Shown here one piece after another: positions 1 through 12,600 of a stretch of DNA of 64,000 nucleotides (position 1 is the first letter of the stretch; every line of letters begins with the position of its first letter). The stretch covers positions 295,061-359,060 of the forward strand of contig JAANDG010000084.1 of assembly GCA_036852015.1 (NCBI GenBank), read 5' to 3'. The stretch comes from Pelodera strongyloides. Taxonomy: Eukaryota > Nematoda > Chromadorea > Rhabditida > Rhabditidae. The position numbers and the translations under genes are program-made. The notes beneath the pieces were generated by a model. That model was given only the letters and a program-made list of their open reading frames with translations. It did not search any database and was not told the origin of the DNA.

Positions 1-59
1 AAATACGGTAACTTGTCGGCATACTTGAAACCCATCGTATTTTACTCGTCTCCTTTCAG

Positions 60-3000
60 ATCTTCGCCCGAAAGTCTATGCGCCGCTGGCGGTATCGTAC
101 CGACGTCTACGTGGATGGGGCAAGGCGGTTCTTTGACAAACCTCACTGGAAGTTCCAGCAATTTGATGGTATTGTTTTTGTCGTAGACCGTTTTTTTGCC
201 CAATTGCTGTAGTAGGTGTAGTAGTGTGTAGTAGGTGTAGTAGGTAGTAGGTGTTGAGTTGTAAGCGACGAGTTCCACATGACATATTGCTCGCCGTCTT
301 CGGGCTAGGGCCAGGAGGGATCGCCCAAAAATGCATGAATTGTTCACACACACCACCTTGCAGGCTTACAACTTCGCAATCCGCTCCAGAATATGAACCA
401 ATCGGAAGTGATCGTAATGACCAGAACCGGAGTTGGTATCAGAGTACATGAAAGTTATGGAATGTTGGACGTTATGGTCACCTTACCGCCGGCATACAAC
501 AGCACGTGTAAGGTAGGATACTGTAACTGTACAGTACAGTCATTATGTCGTACAAAGAAAAACGAAATAAACGATCTGGTGACTGGTTCATGACCATTTG
601 GTGACCGATTGGTGACGGTTTTCGATGAAACATGGTCACGAATTGGTCATCAGATGGGCACGAAAAAACAGTGAACCGTGTCCAAATGGGTTCACCGATT
701 TCCTATGTACTGTATTCATCATAAATATAATTCGATTACTGCAACTATGACTTCTTTTCACTTTTTCTGTGATACAGTTGCATCACAGTTAATTAGTCAT
801 GCGGCTTGAACTAATAGGGTATAATAATAAATTTTTGTTCTTACGGTAGATAAGGTTGGAATTGACAGTGTAAACTGGTTTGTTAAGTACCAAGGAAACC
901 TAAAAGGCTTTAAAACTAAAGTAAGATCTTATAGCCTGGTCAGCAACAACAACAATTGACAAATCTGAATTCGAATTCGAACCTACCAAATGGACAGAAG
1001 CGGTGTTATTCAACGATGGGATTACTTGGTGAGCGAATTAGTTCTCCATGAGCATGACTACATGGGCATGACAGTTCACAAGAACTTCCTCGAGGCTCTG
1101 CTCACTGATAGTGCAGCAGATAACACTGAATTCAAAGTAAAGCGAAGGTGATACTTGATAACATACACTTGAATAACAATGCGGTGACGATAGTCGCCAG
1201 GTGAAATTTGAGGAAACACATACATTTGGTTTTGAGATCGGGTCACATCTTTGACTTGATATGCGTGTGGTGGTACAATATTGTATATCAAAAATAAAGT
1301 AGGGCGATTTGAGACTCGATCCTTTTAAGCTCGTGTTTAGCTAGGGTCGTTTTCCATTTATTTATTTATTTTTTGCTTCAAGACTAGCTTACCTTTCTTT
1401 CACTCAGGATTGTACAACAACGATCCAACCGATGATTTGACTACGGTAGGCGGACAGGCAGTCAGAGTACAGGGAGACACACACTCATACAGTACCACCC
1501 AGATGATCTATGAGCAATTTGGACAGACTTGTAAGCTGTTTTCTGGATTCTCTGACATTTGCAAAAAGGTATAACAGCCGATGCTGCTTTCCCCAATTAT
1601 TGTACTCAAATGACATAAGATAGCAGTTCCGTGTCACCCACGCTTTGCATGTAATATGAGGGAATACTAGCTGCGCAGGATGTGTTTCGCAAACGCTTTG
1701 TTGTACCGCAAGTTTATTTTGAGCTATTCCAACAGGCAAAGAAAATCAGACGCATGCGTTTCAGAAAAAGGATATAGATTAGAAGTGGTAGCATGTGATA
1801 GTAATCCGCAGTTTTGGCAAATTTCAACTTGAGTAGTATTCAGATGGGCGAGAGATCTTCTAAAGTCTTGAATATTAATTAAAGATAAAATTCATCACTT
1901 TTTAGGGAAAATCGACGGCAAAAACGATCGTATCGGAGGCGTTTTATTCCAAGAGAAATTCAAACCAATCTACAATCCATTGCTATTTGCACAAGAAGAG
2001 TTGGTTTTATATTTTATTTTTAAGATTTTATACATATTTTTTATAAATATAGTTACAAACTGAAAGTATTATACACGTTTTGTACTTGGCCCTTGGTTTC
2101 AAATAATTTATTTTCTATAAATCTATGAATATCCATATTTTCAGTTATATGCCCAATTTCTGGCCGCAGAATATTGATTTGAATGCGAGTCGAGTGTTTT
2201 CAATGGAGCAGGTCGGTATTCGTTTAAATATTCAAACTATACTATGTTGAACTGTGTTTGAATATACAGTCTATGCAGTGCCCAACGTTTATGACTTATT
2301 CCATGTGACGGCAAGTTCCAGATGACAAATTAATTAAAGTAAAATACCGGCCGGTTTTTGGAACTCATCGAGTCATCAGCATTCTTATGCAGCATATGCA
2401 AATGAACATAAATTAGAATAAAAAAATCGAGCTAAATTCGAGCAAATTAGCATAGATACGTAAGAATTCAGTTGTCCGCCATGGGTTTCAAAAACCGACC
2501 GGTATTTCGCTTTAGTTAACGTTTTCATGCTAGTCCAGGGAGGTAACGCCGATCGCGCTCATTGTTACTCACCTTAATATGTTACAGGTCCGGGTGGCTT
2601 GCCAGGGTATCCCTCAATGTGAGTACGACTTTATAATGACTGGAAGGAAGGAAGTCGGCCTCCAAACACTCGAAAAACAGAAGAATTTCATTGGACTTCA
2701 GAAGAAGGGAAGCAAGCAGTGTGCGTTATTATATTTACTTTTAAATGGAATACTTTCAAAATACATTCAGTTTTAACCGAGAAAATGCGTGTATCACATT
2801 TATCGAGACGAGAAAAAACAGTTGCCGCGCGAAAAAAATGAGTCCTCCAATGAGGGGCGGCAAACTGCCAGGCGTGTGCGAAAGTTATACACTTGTAGTT
2901 GGCGTAGCTATGGCGCATGTGCGTCGCCCCTTTAAAAAATAGACAAAAAAAGTCGTCTTTTGTTAGTTTATAAACTAGTTTGTTTCCTACGTTATAAGGT

Positions 3001-5042
3001 TTAATTACCCATGCGTTAGGTTATCAAAATAAATATGTATATAAAGTTAACATGAACATCAAAAGTGGAAAATAAGCTACACGGTTTTGCGTCAGTTGGT
3101 GTATACTGTTGTGCTCAAGTATGTTGAGGATAATTAAATTACTAAATATTCAGTGATGTCCTGTGGACCGCTTCTAAAGAAAGAAGGAGTAATAAAGACC
3201 CCTCCGACTGCCAATTATCTGGAAGGAGATACTGTGGTGGGTCTTTACTGTGACTACTATGACTATGGTAATGTTTCAATTGGCCAATGACTCCCTGGAT
3301 ACAAAGAAAAAATCGAGAATGTAACCGTAGTCCAAAGTCCAGACTACTTCCCCAGAGTAAACGTACCTTTTGACTCAAATGTGATGGAGTAGCGTGTTCT
3401 AATATAATTAGCTAAAGGAATGTGTAAAGACAAAGCATGCACGGCACCTTGATTCGATGCCGGTGGAAATTTGCATTCCTCGTTTCTCTTTGCAGGTGTT
3501 CAGTTGCAAGCCAAAGTATTTTATCCACGGCGATATTGAGAGGACGTGTAGGAATGGTACCTGGAGTCCCGGATGGTGGGCTTGGTGCAGAGGTGGGCAA
3601 TTACAGACAATTACTTGAACAATTAGGAGCGGTTCGTTGCGAGAAAGGTGGGGTGCAAGCGGCGTGGTTTCGGAGCGCAGCAACCCTATGCTGTCATAAA
3701 ACTGATGCTTATACTGACATACATGCTTGTGCTGTCATAAAACATACAACTGCTGCCTATGTATGCTTTTCTCGTTGAGCTGGCAGTCAGATGAGATACG
3801 CTACATGAAAGGGTGGTCAGACAGCTGGTTAAGTTCAGCATGACCAATGGAAACGTGCACAAAAATAGAATGTTTTGACTTATGACCATCTTGTTATGCA
3901 TAGAGGACTACTGGCCACTCGTCGGTGAAGCCCACAAATTCTATGTTTTTTTCTGAACGTTTCTATTTAGACCGTAACCTCGAGTACGCACTAAAGTGGA
4001 TGACTGCACTGCTTTCCATCTTTGGTTGGTTTCTTGCTTTTGGCCACCTGTTTTTCATTTTATACATTGTTGAAAACTGTAATATGTTAATAACTAATTT
4101 AAAACGAAATACGGGCCGGTTTTTGAACTGGCTTCTTAAGTATTTATGCTAACTTGCTCGAATTTAGCTCGATTTTTTATTATAATTTATGTTAATTTGC
4201 AAAACATAATGTTGGTGTGCTCGATGTATTTCAAAAACCTGCCAGTATTTCGCTTCAAACAAATGAAGAGTATCTTCAATATGAATTGTTGTCAAAATTT
4301 GCCAAAGTGTGGTGAATAAAAGAAGATATGTTTCACGTCTTTTATTTTTCCAAACCGTTAAGACGCGAAACAATGATAGACTTACATTTATTATTTTTAT
4401 TTATTAAATACACCAAAAGGTGTGCATCCGAGGATGAAAGTTAAAAACGAACATACAAACGGAAACAGATAACTGATTTGATTAGCAATGAGATTTGACA
4501 TTCTGCATCTCATTGCTAATCAAATCAGTTATCTGTTTCCGTTTGTATGTTTGTATGTTTGTATGTATTTGAGATAGCTGTAGGATTACACAGTCATGCC
4601 AACCCGCATTCTTACCTAGTTAACCGCGCAATAAAAGCATCTTGCAAAGGATTTGACTTTTTTTCGTGACCCTGTGCCGTGAATAACATGAAAACTTCTC
4701 AGTGAAAGAATTTAAAACTGTATAGCAGCCGGTCTTTGAAACGTATTTTGAATAACTTCATTCCCATGCATCATATGCAAATGATTATGATTCGAATAAA
4801 AAGCGAGCACAATTCGAGCTCACAAAGCATAAACATAGATTTAATATTTTCAGGTATCGTGATGCTTTTCATCATTCTGTATTGCTGTCTCTGGTCGTGT
4901 AGAAAGAGACGGACAGCGGAGAAGGAGGCACAAGGCAAAGTGAGGAGAGGCACGAGAAGCACGCCTTCCACACAAATGTTAGTTGATCAGTTGATTATGT
5001 TTGATTCTGATGATTCGATGGAGAAGTCTAAACAAATTGGAA

Positions 5043-5101
<59 letters not shown>

Positions 5102-6971
5102 GAGAGAGAGCGAGGAAGGAGAGGAAAAGACAAAAAAAAAAAAAAAAAAACAATAAAGAGGGGAAAGAGAAGAGAGAGAGATTAGACGACGAAGGTATAC
5201 AAGCTTGAGCAATGATATCATGTGGTGCTTGAGAAGGATCTTTGATCCATAACATTCCAGTCAATCAAGAAGTCACGTGCAAATCAAGAGAGTGCTCGGT
5301 CCCAGCTTAGGTTCAAGGCGATCACCCTTGTTTCCCCTCCTTGGGTGGTGGTTTTGCCCAGCCAGATCCGAACTTGTGTTGAGTGCGTTAGAGGCGAACG
5401 CTCTAGCCATTGCACCACATTGCTCATGTAGTTATATCGGTTTATAACCTTATCTTCTCACTTTCAGGGAGAAACTCCCGCTCCGTGACAGTCCAATCAG
5501 TGATCAGCCCGCTTATATGAGAAATTCCGTTATGGATTCCGTACCACCAAAACCCGGAAACGGAGGAAATATGGTAGGTATTGAGACTATTTTTTACGAT
5601 GAATGAGAGATTTTGCGTCTTCAAGATCACATTCATCTGAAGAGGATAGGATGCACTAATGGTGGTGCGCGAGCTGAGTGCCATACATTTGGCGCACCAG
5701 TGGCGCATTTATGGCGCTCAGCACTTTTCCAAAAACGTGCTAATAAGAAACTTAAGACTCTTATATTTAAACTAGGGTTCAAGTGTTGTTGCTGCGTATT
5801 GATCATATATTCTGATACGGACAACTTTTTTTTATATTTAATGTTATTCCCTTTCTTTTCCAGGAAACGACTCGTACAGTGTCGCGAACCGTACTGCCTG
5901 ATTATGACGAGTTCGCCCCACCCAGAGTTGGTCCCGCGGGAGGACAATTCTCCTCAGGGTTCCAGTCCCCACAAGTTACAGGATTAAACCAGCAGGTTAG
6001 TGAACATACTCGCCCGCTAAGTAGTTCGCCATTTCGGAGCGGCGCACGCGCAAAAGATGCACAAGTATTAAGTTGGCACAGATGTGGCGCGGTTCTTGTA
6101 GAGCCGCGGGACGCGCGCTAGCTTAGATTTACCTTAAGTAAGTTTCGCCGCGCACATATGATATGTTCTGTGGTTGTGCCCCGCTCTGCATTAGTCACCC
6201 CCGTTTTTGCGCTGCGCATCGTCGTGACAACAAACTTTATCTATGTCTTGGTTATTGCATGGTTTTTATTTTGATGTGCCACTGCGGAAATTGAGGTATT
6301 TAAGGCGCATTTAAGATGGGAAAAAGTTGAAGAATTCCGGAAAAAATTGGTTCAAGTTGGACGGAAAAACATGCAGAAAAATCAAAATCTACCGTATTGG
6401 AATCGTTGTGGGATATTAATTTTAACACTGCCGGATCCAAGAATGGATCGAAGTGGACCCCGACGGTTGGGGCTATATAGCGGAAAAACAACGTTTTTCC
6501 ATTACGGTGCATGAACTTTTCCAGTAAGTAAAATTTACTTTTCCGGTGTCCATCTTGAACCCAACTTTTCCGGAATTCTTCAAACTTTTCCCAACTCGAA
6601 CGCGCCTTAAGTTGCTTTGCTTAATAATAGAGATATTGAAACGCAGATTTCATATCAAAGCCAAGCCATTTATACTTATTCAGTAGCTCACATCCCGCAT
6701 TAGTGGTATAACGGGCTGCTTGTAAAAGGCATGCTGAAAAAAAAATGAAAAAAAAAAAATGGATCAGACAGTCTAGAATATTTCATAATTTGCATACATT
6801 ACATGGGAACGCAGTTGTGGAGCAGATCGGTACACAAACGTGTGATACCATTTTCAGAGAACCTCAGCATTTGCTGCGCCTCAACAAGGTTTTGCTGCGC
6901 CTCAACAAGGTTTTGCTGCTCCACCACCCCCGCAGCAGCACTCGAGAATGTTTGAAAGCAGTCAAATTTAA
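60..6971 (+). CDS. SUSD2-like membrane protein (vWD, sushi, TM; 5' partial)
   Basis: Probable single-pass surface protein of the SUSD2 type (SMB-AMOP-vWD-sushi-TM in known members); its 5' end lies left of the window. Exons by phase: 60-168, 364-512, about 1001-1028, 1408-1530, 1906-1999, 2145-2211, 2588-2720, 3154-3236, 3496-3592, 3971-4024, 4854-4977, 5468-5573, 5864-5995, 6858-6971 (TAA), giving 470 residues. Seen: a vWD region with [14 protein letters not shown] and FGQTWKIDGK, then [15 protein letters not shown] as in SUSD2; a sushi module (MSCGPLL ... [10 protein letters not shown] ... [11 protein letters not shown]); a TM helix ([20 protein letters not shown]) followed by a basic stop-transfer CRKRR; and a Pro/Gln-rich cytoplasmic tail ending in repeats of FAAPQQG. 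The 28-nt exon near 1001 has an ambiguous acceptor (998 or 1001 also closes phase). Family known for adhesion; exact orthology is inferred. Confidence 0.82.
2334..2519. repeat. Foldback element, CCGGCC family (copy 1)
   Basis: TTAAAGTAAAATACCGGCCG at one end and ACCGACCGGTATTTCGCTTTA at the other, with matching AT-rich arms (ATGCAAATGAACATAAATTAG). In SUSD2-like intron 2212-2587. Confidence 0.9.
4099..4258. repeat. Foldback element, CCGGCC family (copy 2)
   Basis: TTAAAACGAAATACGGGCCG to CCTGCCAGTATTTCGCTTCAA. In SUSD2-like intron 4025-4853. A half copy is at 4712-4838, ending close to the next exon. Confidence 0.9.
4440..4560. repeat. Near-perfect ~50-bp-arm hairpin
   Basis: ACATACAAACGGAAACAGAT at 4450 and its exact inverse at 4530, with arms meeting at about 4500. 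Adjacent TGTATGTTTG units are repeated. No shared ends with the TTAA families. Confidence 0.93.
5045..5178. repeat. (GA)n and poly-A simple repeat in SUSD2-like intron
   Basis: Long GA dinucleotide runs with a poly-A stretch, in intron 4978-5467. It makes a spurious low-complexity open frame. Confidence 0.98.
5346..5424 (-). other. tRNA-derived (SINE-like) segment
   Basis: The reverse strand carries TGGCTAGAGCG (A-box-like), an anticodon-arm-like GCGTTCGCCTCTAACGC and AGTTCGGATCT (B-box-like). In SUSD2-like intron 4978-5467. Degenerate. Confidence 0.4.
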
Positions 6972-7138
6972 TTCTTCATTCGTTTTCTACTTTGTTATTT
7001 CTTTATGGTAAAGTTTTCCCTTTTCCTTTTCCTTCTTTCTTTACCCTTTTTAATGAGATCTCCGTCCTTTATTGCGTTTTTTTTTTCAACTTTTCAACTT
7101 TCAATAAGACTAATCATTTCCGCACTAAATCGGATTGA

Positions 7139-7248
7139 AGAAAACCATTTGGCGACCGGTTACCGACCAAGGGTCATTTGACGCCAAGAAAAAAAGTAGT
7201 CATCAAGTCAAATCAAGTGGTCACCAAATGGTTTTCCTTCTTATTTGA
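7139..7248. repeat. CCATTTGG(T/C)GACC palindromic repeat family
   Basis: Inverted ends GAAAACCATTTGGCGACC and GGTCACCAAATGGTTTTC. Relatives at about 575-712, 42426-42540, 43950-44010, 47975-48030, 48228-48255, 51080-51110, 51345-51475 and 53165-53205 share the GGTGACCA core. Confidence 0.85.
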
Positions 7249-8644
7249 AACACTTCTCTACAAACTATAAGAAATTTTGGCTAGTTGCTCCCTTGTTGAT
7301 ATAAAGGTATTCATATTTTCTAGTCAGCCTAGCAAAATCAAGTAAGTTTCGATTCCCAGTCCCATAAACCCTACCGTCTCCATATACGCTTTACCTTTAC
7401 TAATTGACGCTACCTGTTTCACCAATGTATGTACCAAATTGTATTATTTATATGTTCCCCTTCACTATTGGTTACTGACTACTGTGTACTCATTGCTTTC
7501 GTTTATATGCACGCTATTTCATTGTTATCTAAACGGTAAGAGATTTAGAGATTTAACCTTTCATTATGAACGAGATTTTTTGTTGAATATAATATAAGTT
7601 TAAGTCTATGAGTATTGTTTTATAATAATTGTTCTACCTTGAAATCATCTCAGTGTTTTTTTGCTTATACCTTACCTTACTTGTTATTGATGAATTTATC
7701 CGTCATAGTCATAAAGTGATAAAAAAAAATAATAAAGATAATTATCTTGTATGCCTCAGTCGTTATTCATGGCATATTTATTATGTCGCAACTTCTTACA
7801 AAGCATGGCTAAAGCGATATAACATCGGGTGTTTAACACATATTTTGCACAACTGCATTCCTATATGCTATATACTAAATGCAAATGAGTAGGTCCGGGG
7901 ATGGTGGAAGAGACAGGTAAGAGAGCGTCACAAATACGAATAATTGTCTAATTACTAATATGCAAATTCAAAAACAAGTGCTTTTGGATGTCTTCGTAGG
8001 CGTTAGGTCCCTTGTCCTAGTTATGTCCTATGTGTCCCATGTCCATAATGTTGTCCCGCCCTACTAGGGGCCCACGGACACAGTTTATTGATCCTCGCCG
8101 TCTTTACGCAAGGCGCAATTCTTCTGGAATGCTATGTTAGCATGCCAAAGAATTGTTTTTTCAAAATCATGCAGGTATTGCTTCATACACGAATACCCTT
8201 CCTAAATTAATAATATCAATCATCCATCTTTATAATGGACAATCCTCGCTAACAAAGGTAAATGTAATTACTCAAAATATTCATAATTTAGTATCAGTGA
8301 GAAATAATTATGATATCATACTAACAATTTAGTTAGTAGTTTGCTTTGTACATGTTTCTTTTATTTTTATCTCTTTCTTTTCTTTTTTTATTAGGCTGAA
8401 AATAAGATATCCGAAACAAAATAAATTTTCAGTATTGTTATATTCTATCTTATGTTTCTGAATTGCGTGAAGTATTATCGAAAATAGGCTCATATTTCTT
8501 TGGTTTTTTCTGGTCCCCAGTTTACATTTCTTTCTCAATCGAGTGTTATGTTTCTCCACACAAAAACAAAACAATTTTCAGTTCCTCTTTCAACATCTCA
8601 TACTTTGCACTTTTCGTTTTTTTCTAAAGTAAACCTAAAAAAAT

Positions 8645-8816
8645 TTAAAGCGAAATGCCAGCTCCTTTGGAAAATTTGCATATGATAAGCAAATCCTATG
8701 TATCATATGTTAATTTTGTACGATTGATCGTACAAAATTAGCATAGGATACATAGGATTTGCTTATCATATGCAAATTTTCCGAAGGAGCTGGCATTTCG
8801 CTTTAAGCCTTAAACT
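8645..8816. repeat. 172-bp perfect-looking palindromic element, TTAA-flanked
   Basis: Begins TTAAAGCGAAATGCCAGCTC and ends with the inverse, closing in GAGCTGGCATTTCGCTTTAA. The arms meet at CGATTGATCG. A second copy lacking its left end is at 40540-40665. A classic non-autonomous foldback element. Confidence 0.94.
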
Positions 8817-9656
8817 TGCCTTAAAATATCTGTGAATCCTAAGAAAACCTCTCACAAAAAAATGATTTTTGATTTATTTAATTTTTGTGCGCATTATCAT
8901 TATAGATACACAGGGCCATACTCAACCAAAATTTTCTAACTCATATTTTACGGCCCTGTCTGACCCTCTAACGCCCAAATTATATCAGTGTCCAGTGACT
9001 GTTTTCTGATACTTTTTCATTTCTTTCATCTATTCAAACTTCAACCGCTCTTTTGTATGCAATTAGAGAAAAATGATCTGGTGAACAAACATTCGAAAGA
9101 CAAACGAACTACACGAGAGACAACATGTACAACATGTATGTGCTTCTTTCTCCGACTTGATACTTTTTTCTTAAAACTTTTAACTTTCGTTTCCTACCAT
9201 AAGTAAGTATTTTTCATTAGATAAAACAAAAGAAGTAATATAGACTACATGTGCAACATGTTTGTTTCTTTCTCCATCACAAGACTTGATACTTTTTTGT
9301 TAAATTTATTTTGTTTCCGGTTAGGTATTACATCAGTATGAACTATCAACTGTATATTTTGGTTATTTGTAGTATATGTACTATTGCTACTGATTTATAT
9401 TAGTTACAATAAGAAAAGATAATGAATGATCCAGACCACCCAGGTGGTCCATCAAACTTTCATGGGTGGTCTAAATTTAATTAAACCGAATCTAAACTCT
9501 CCTCATCTTTTTTTTGTACATCTCCCGTCAAATGCTGAAACATTATCATTTAATTGTAAAAAATATTCATTATGTATTTTATTATCGTACGAAAGCGAAT
9601 TCTGCAACTTCACACTGATTTTAGAATTTATTTTGCAATTAGCTAGTCAATTTCAG

Positions 9657-12600
9657 ATGGGAAACAGCCATGGAGGCAGGAAACGAAAAGCAATTATTGA
9701 GGTGACATTTATTATTTGTCTTAGTAAACATTTGACTTTCCACCTCCGCAGCCCATCATAGCGTAACTTAAAGGGACAGGCCCGTCAAATTAAGCCTATG
9801 TTTACGAGATGTTCATACTGTTTACAAAGCATTTTTATTACAATATATACATACCGAATTTCACCTTCATTCACCCTGGGACACTTCTTTCCGATGCGCT
9901 CAACTCATATGTATACCATAAAGCTGCAGATTTCAAAGCCGTATACGCAAATTTTGATCGCAGTCTAATTTTACGATAAATTTGCATAGGCAGCTTGGAA
10001 ATTTCCGTTTTACGGTATACATATGCGTTGAGTGCATCGGAAAAAAGTTTCCCAGGGTGAATGAAGGTGAAATTTGGTTTGTATCTATTGTAATAAAATT
10101 GCTTTATAATCATTATGAACGTATCGTAAATATAGGTTTACTTTGATGGGCCTGTCCCTTTAAGAAAGGCTTTCTTTATGCAATTTGGAAAAACATGGTT
10201 GTGTTTGCGTGATGTTTTTTCAAATACATTAATAATAATAATAATACATACACAAAAATGTATAACGTCAGTTTGATTAGTACTGTACTGTAACATCGTT
10301 GGAGACTAATGCTAAAACTCCCACACTGCAACACTTACAATTAGCATAATGGGGTTTCCAAATATCCCAAAAATCGGTGTGATTCTGTCAATACTACCGT
10401 ATTTCTGCACGAAACCCCTGCATACATTATGGGAAATTAAAAAAATATTCTCGCGTATTTCCAAAATACGGTAAATTTTCAGCATACTTGGAAACCCCAT
10501 AAACACACAACATTATGTCCAGTAACATCTTTACGCGAACTAAATAGCTAATTAATGTGTCAAATAATAATAACTGTTATCCGACGCTTACTAAACCTTT
10601 TTTAAAATGTTTTTCTTCTTACTATATTTGCTCTAAACTCCTAACTTTCCTTCTTATCTAGCACGAAGAACGGGGAGGACCTCGGAAGAAAAGACGGCGT
10701 TTTGATGACTTACACGGGGATGAAGAAAGAGAAAGAGAGGATCATCCCGAGGATGATTATCTCCACTTCGAAGATGAGGAGGAGGACCACACCTACACTC
10801 CCCGTTACACACCCGAACCCCTTGACACTAATACAGTAAGTTGTGATCACACACTACGAACTACAGACTACGGTATACCCCGGATATTCACTGGTGGAAA
10901 CAAATTGAGTCTTCTGCTAGCTATATTTACCCCATATCTATATCATATAGATCAAAACACACGAGAATAAGCGGTAATTCAAGGTTTATTGCACGCACAA
11001 TTAACACAACAAAAGCACTCACTGATTGGGTTTGTACCGAACAACACGGGATTTTGCGAGTGCGAGCGAACTGTGCCCATAGGGTGTGCAATCACAGTTG
11101 GCGAACCTATGGCGCACCTTTGGCACATATGGGACACTTTGGAATCGCGTTCAATAAGAGCGCCCACCGTGCCCTGTCGAATCCCTCGCGCTCGCGTGGC
11201 GCATTCGCAGAGTTTTGCGTTGTTGTACACGCACCTATGCATGCACCGGGCCATTTGATAACTGCTACGATAATAATTAATGAAGAAAGGTTGCCCGCAA
11301 ACATCTTCGTGGTACCATTCTTTTGTGAAACGTATTTTTGGCGGATGCACTTTTTGACGTGAAGTTAGGGCTAGCTTTGATCAATCGTACGTTACTCTTA
11401 CACTTGGGCGTAGTTAGCAATGGGCTATGGACACCCTAATATTAATATTTCAGACATTTATATGCCCATTGATAACTACGGTATTTGTACGTAAGTGAAT
11501 ACTTTCTAAAATAGTAAAGTGTAAGTACATGGAAAAGATTAATCGAATTATCTTCCAGGTTGACGGACCGACACGTAAAAGGAGGAGAACTCTGAAACTA
11601 GGAAATATACTTCCATTTGTAGCGCATCGACATGATAAAGGTGTCATATTTTGTCATATTTTTGTTCTTTTATTTTTCAGCCTTATTATATGAAGCGAAA
11701 AAGTTTTGCTTGGGCGGGAAGTAAGACAATATTTTATAGCATAACTAAACACGTCGAGAATTACTGTGTAAATCAACAGAGTGGATAATTGAATGAGAAA
11801 ACAAGTAGTAATCAACTTTACTTCAGATGCTCACTACGGTAGACGTGAGGAGGAACAGAACCCTCGTTCTATTGGCGCCCTCTTCCAACCACACTTTCCA
11901 TTCAGAAACACGGCCTCGGAGAGTAATTTTACGGTGAGTGACTTACAATTAGTTAATTTGTGAGTTCATTTCCATTTCTGCTCATGAGAATCATACAATT
12001 TGGAATGTTGTCTCTTTCGAACAAAGCAGGAAAAATTCTAACAAAATGAAAAAAAGAGTGAGCGGCAATTAGCCAAAGGTAAATGGAAACTATAGTGCGC
12101 GTGTAAAAGTACTCTACTGTATTGCACTGTAGAGTACGCAAATTTCTTCGCCCTTTCAGATCATTTCCGACACACATTAACATAATTTGCATATAATACA
12201 CTGATTAAGTTTCAAAACCACATGTCATTCTGCACTAAAGTAAATTACTGAAATTCAGCCAATGCAAGAAATCGGCCGAGGAGCCTTTGGAAGTGTATTT
12301 CGAGTAGTCGATAGGAGGGATCCCTATGGCGTTTTCGCATTAAAAGTACAAGACAAGAAGACAATTGTGAATAAGGGAGCAGTGGAACAAGTCAGACGGG
12401 AAGTTGCTATACAGGTAGGAAATTTCGTATAGTTTTAGTTTCGTATTAGTGGAAATCCCAAGGTTCTTCATCGTGCAGTGCCCAAAATGATGACATTGTG
12501 CATGACGCTTCTCACAAAATGTTAGCAATATAGTGCGAGCATGTGTCGTCAAAAAACGACTGCCAGTTTATCTTATTATATAAAGGAGAAGAGTTTGTCA

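Larger units (their letters stand above)
6972..9656. other. Intergenic, AT-rich
   Basis: Between the SUSD2-like gene and the kinase. Holds the CCATTTGG palindrome (7139-7248) and the 172-bp foldback (8645-8816). No convincing exon seen; the kinase promoter and any 5' exon should lie in the last kilobase. Confidence 0.7.

Noticed and set aside
42..356. 104-codon minus-strand frame
   Set aside because: It is antisense to exon 60-168, whose + reading fits the SUSD2-like protein and phase; the rest is a TAG-rich microsatellite.
965..1150. Open frame with [18 protein letters not shown] after 990
   Set aside because: Its frame does not close phase with either neighbour; the short exon ending at 1028 with GTGAGC donor does, and restores the vWD motif GLLGLYNNDP.
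4736..5185. 149-codon + frame with long Arg/Glu-rich end
   Set aside because: It combines a half foldback element, the real exon 4854-4977 read in frame, and a GA microsatellite; the low-complexity end is simple repeat.
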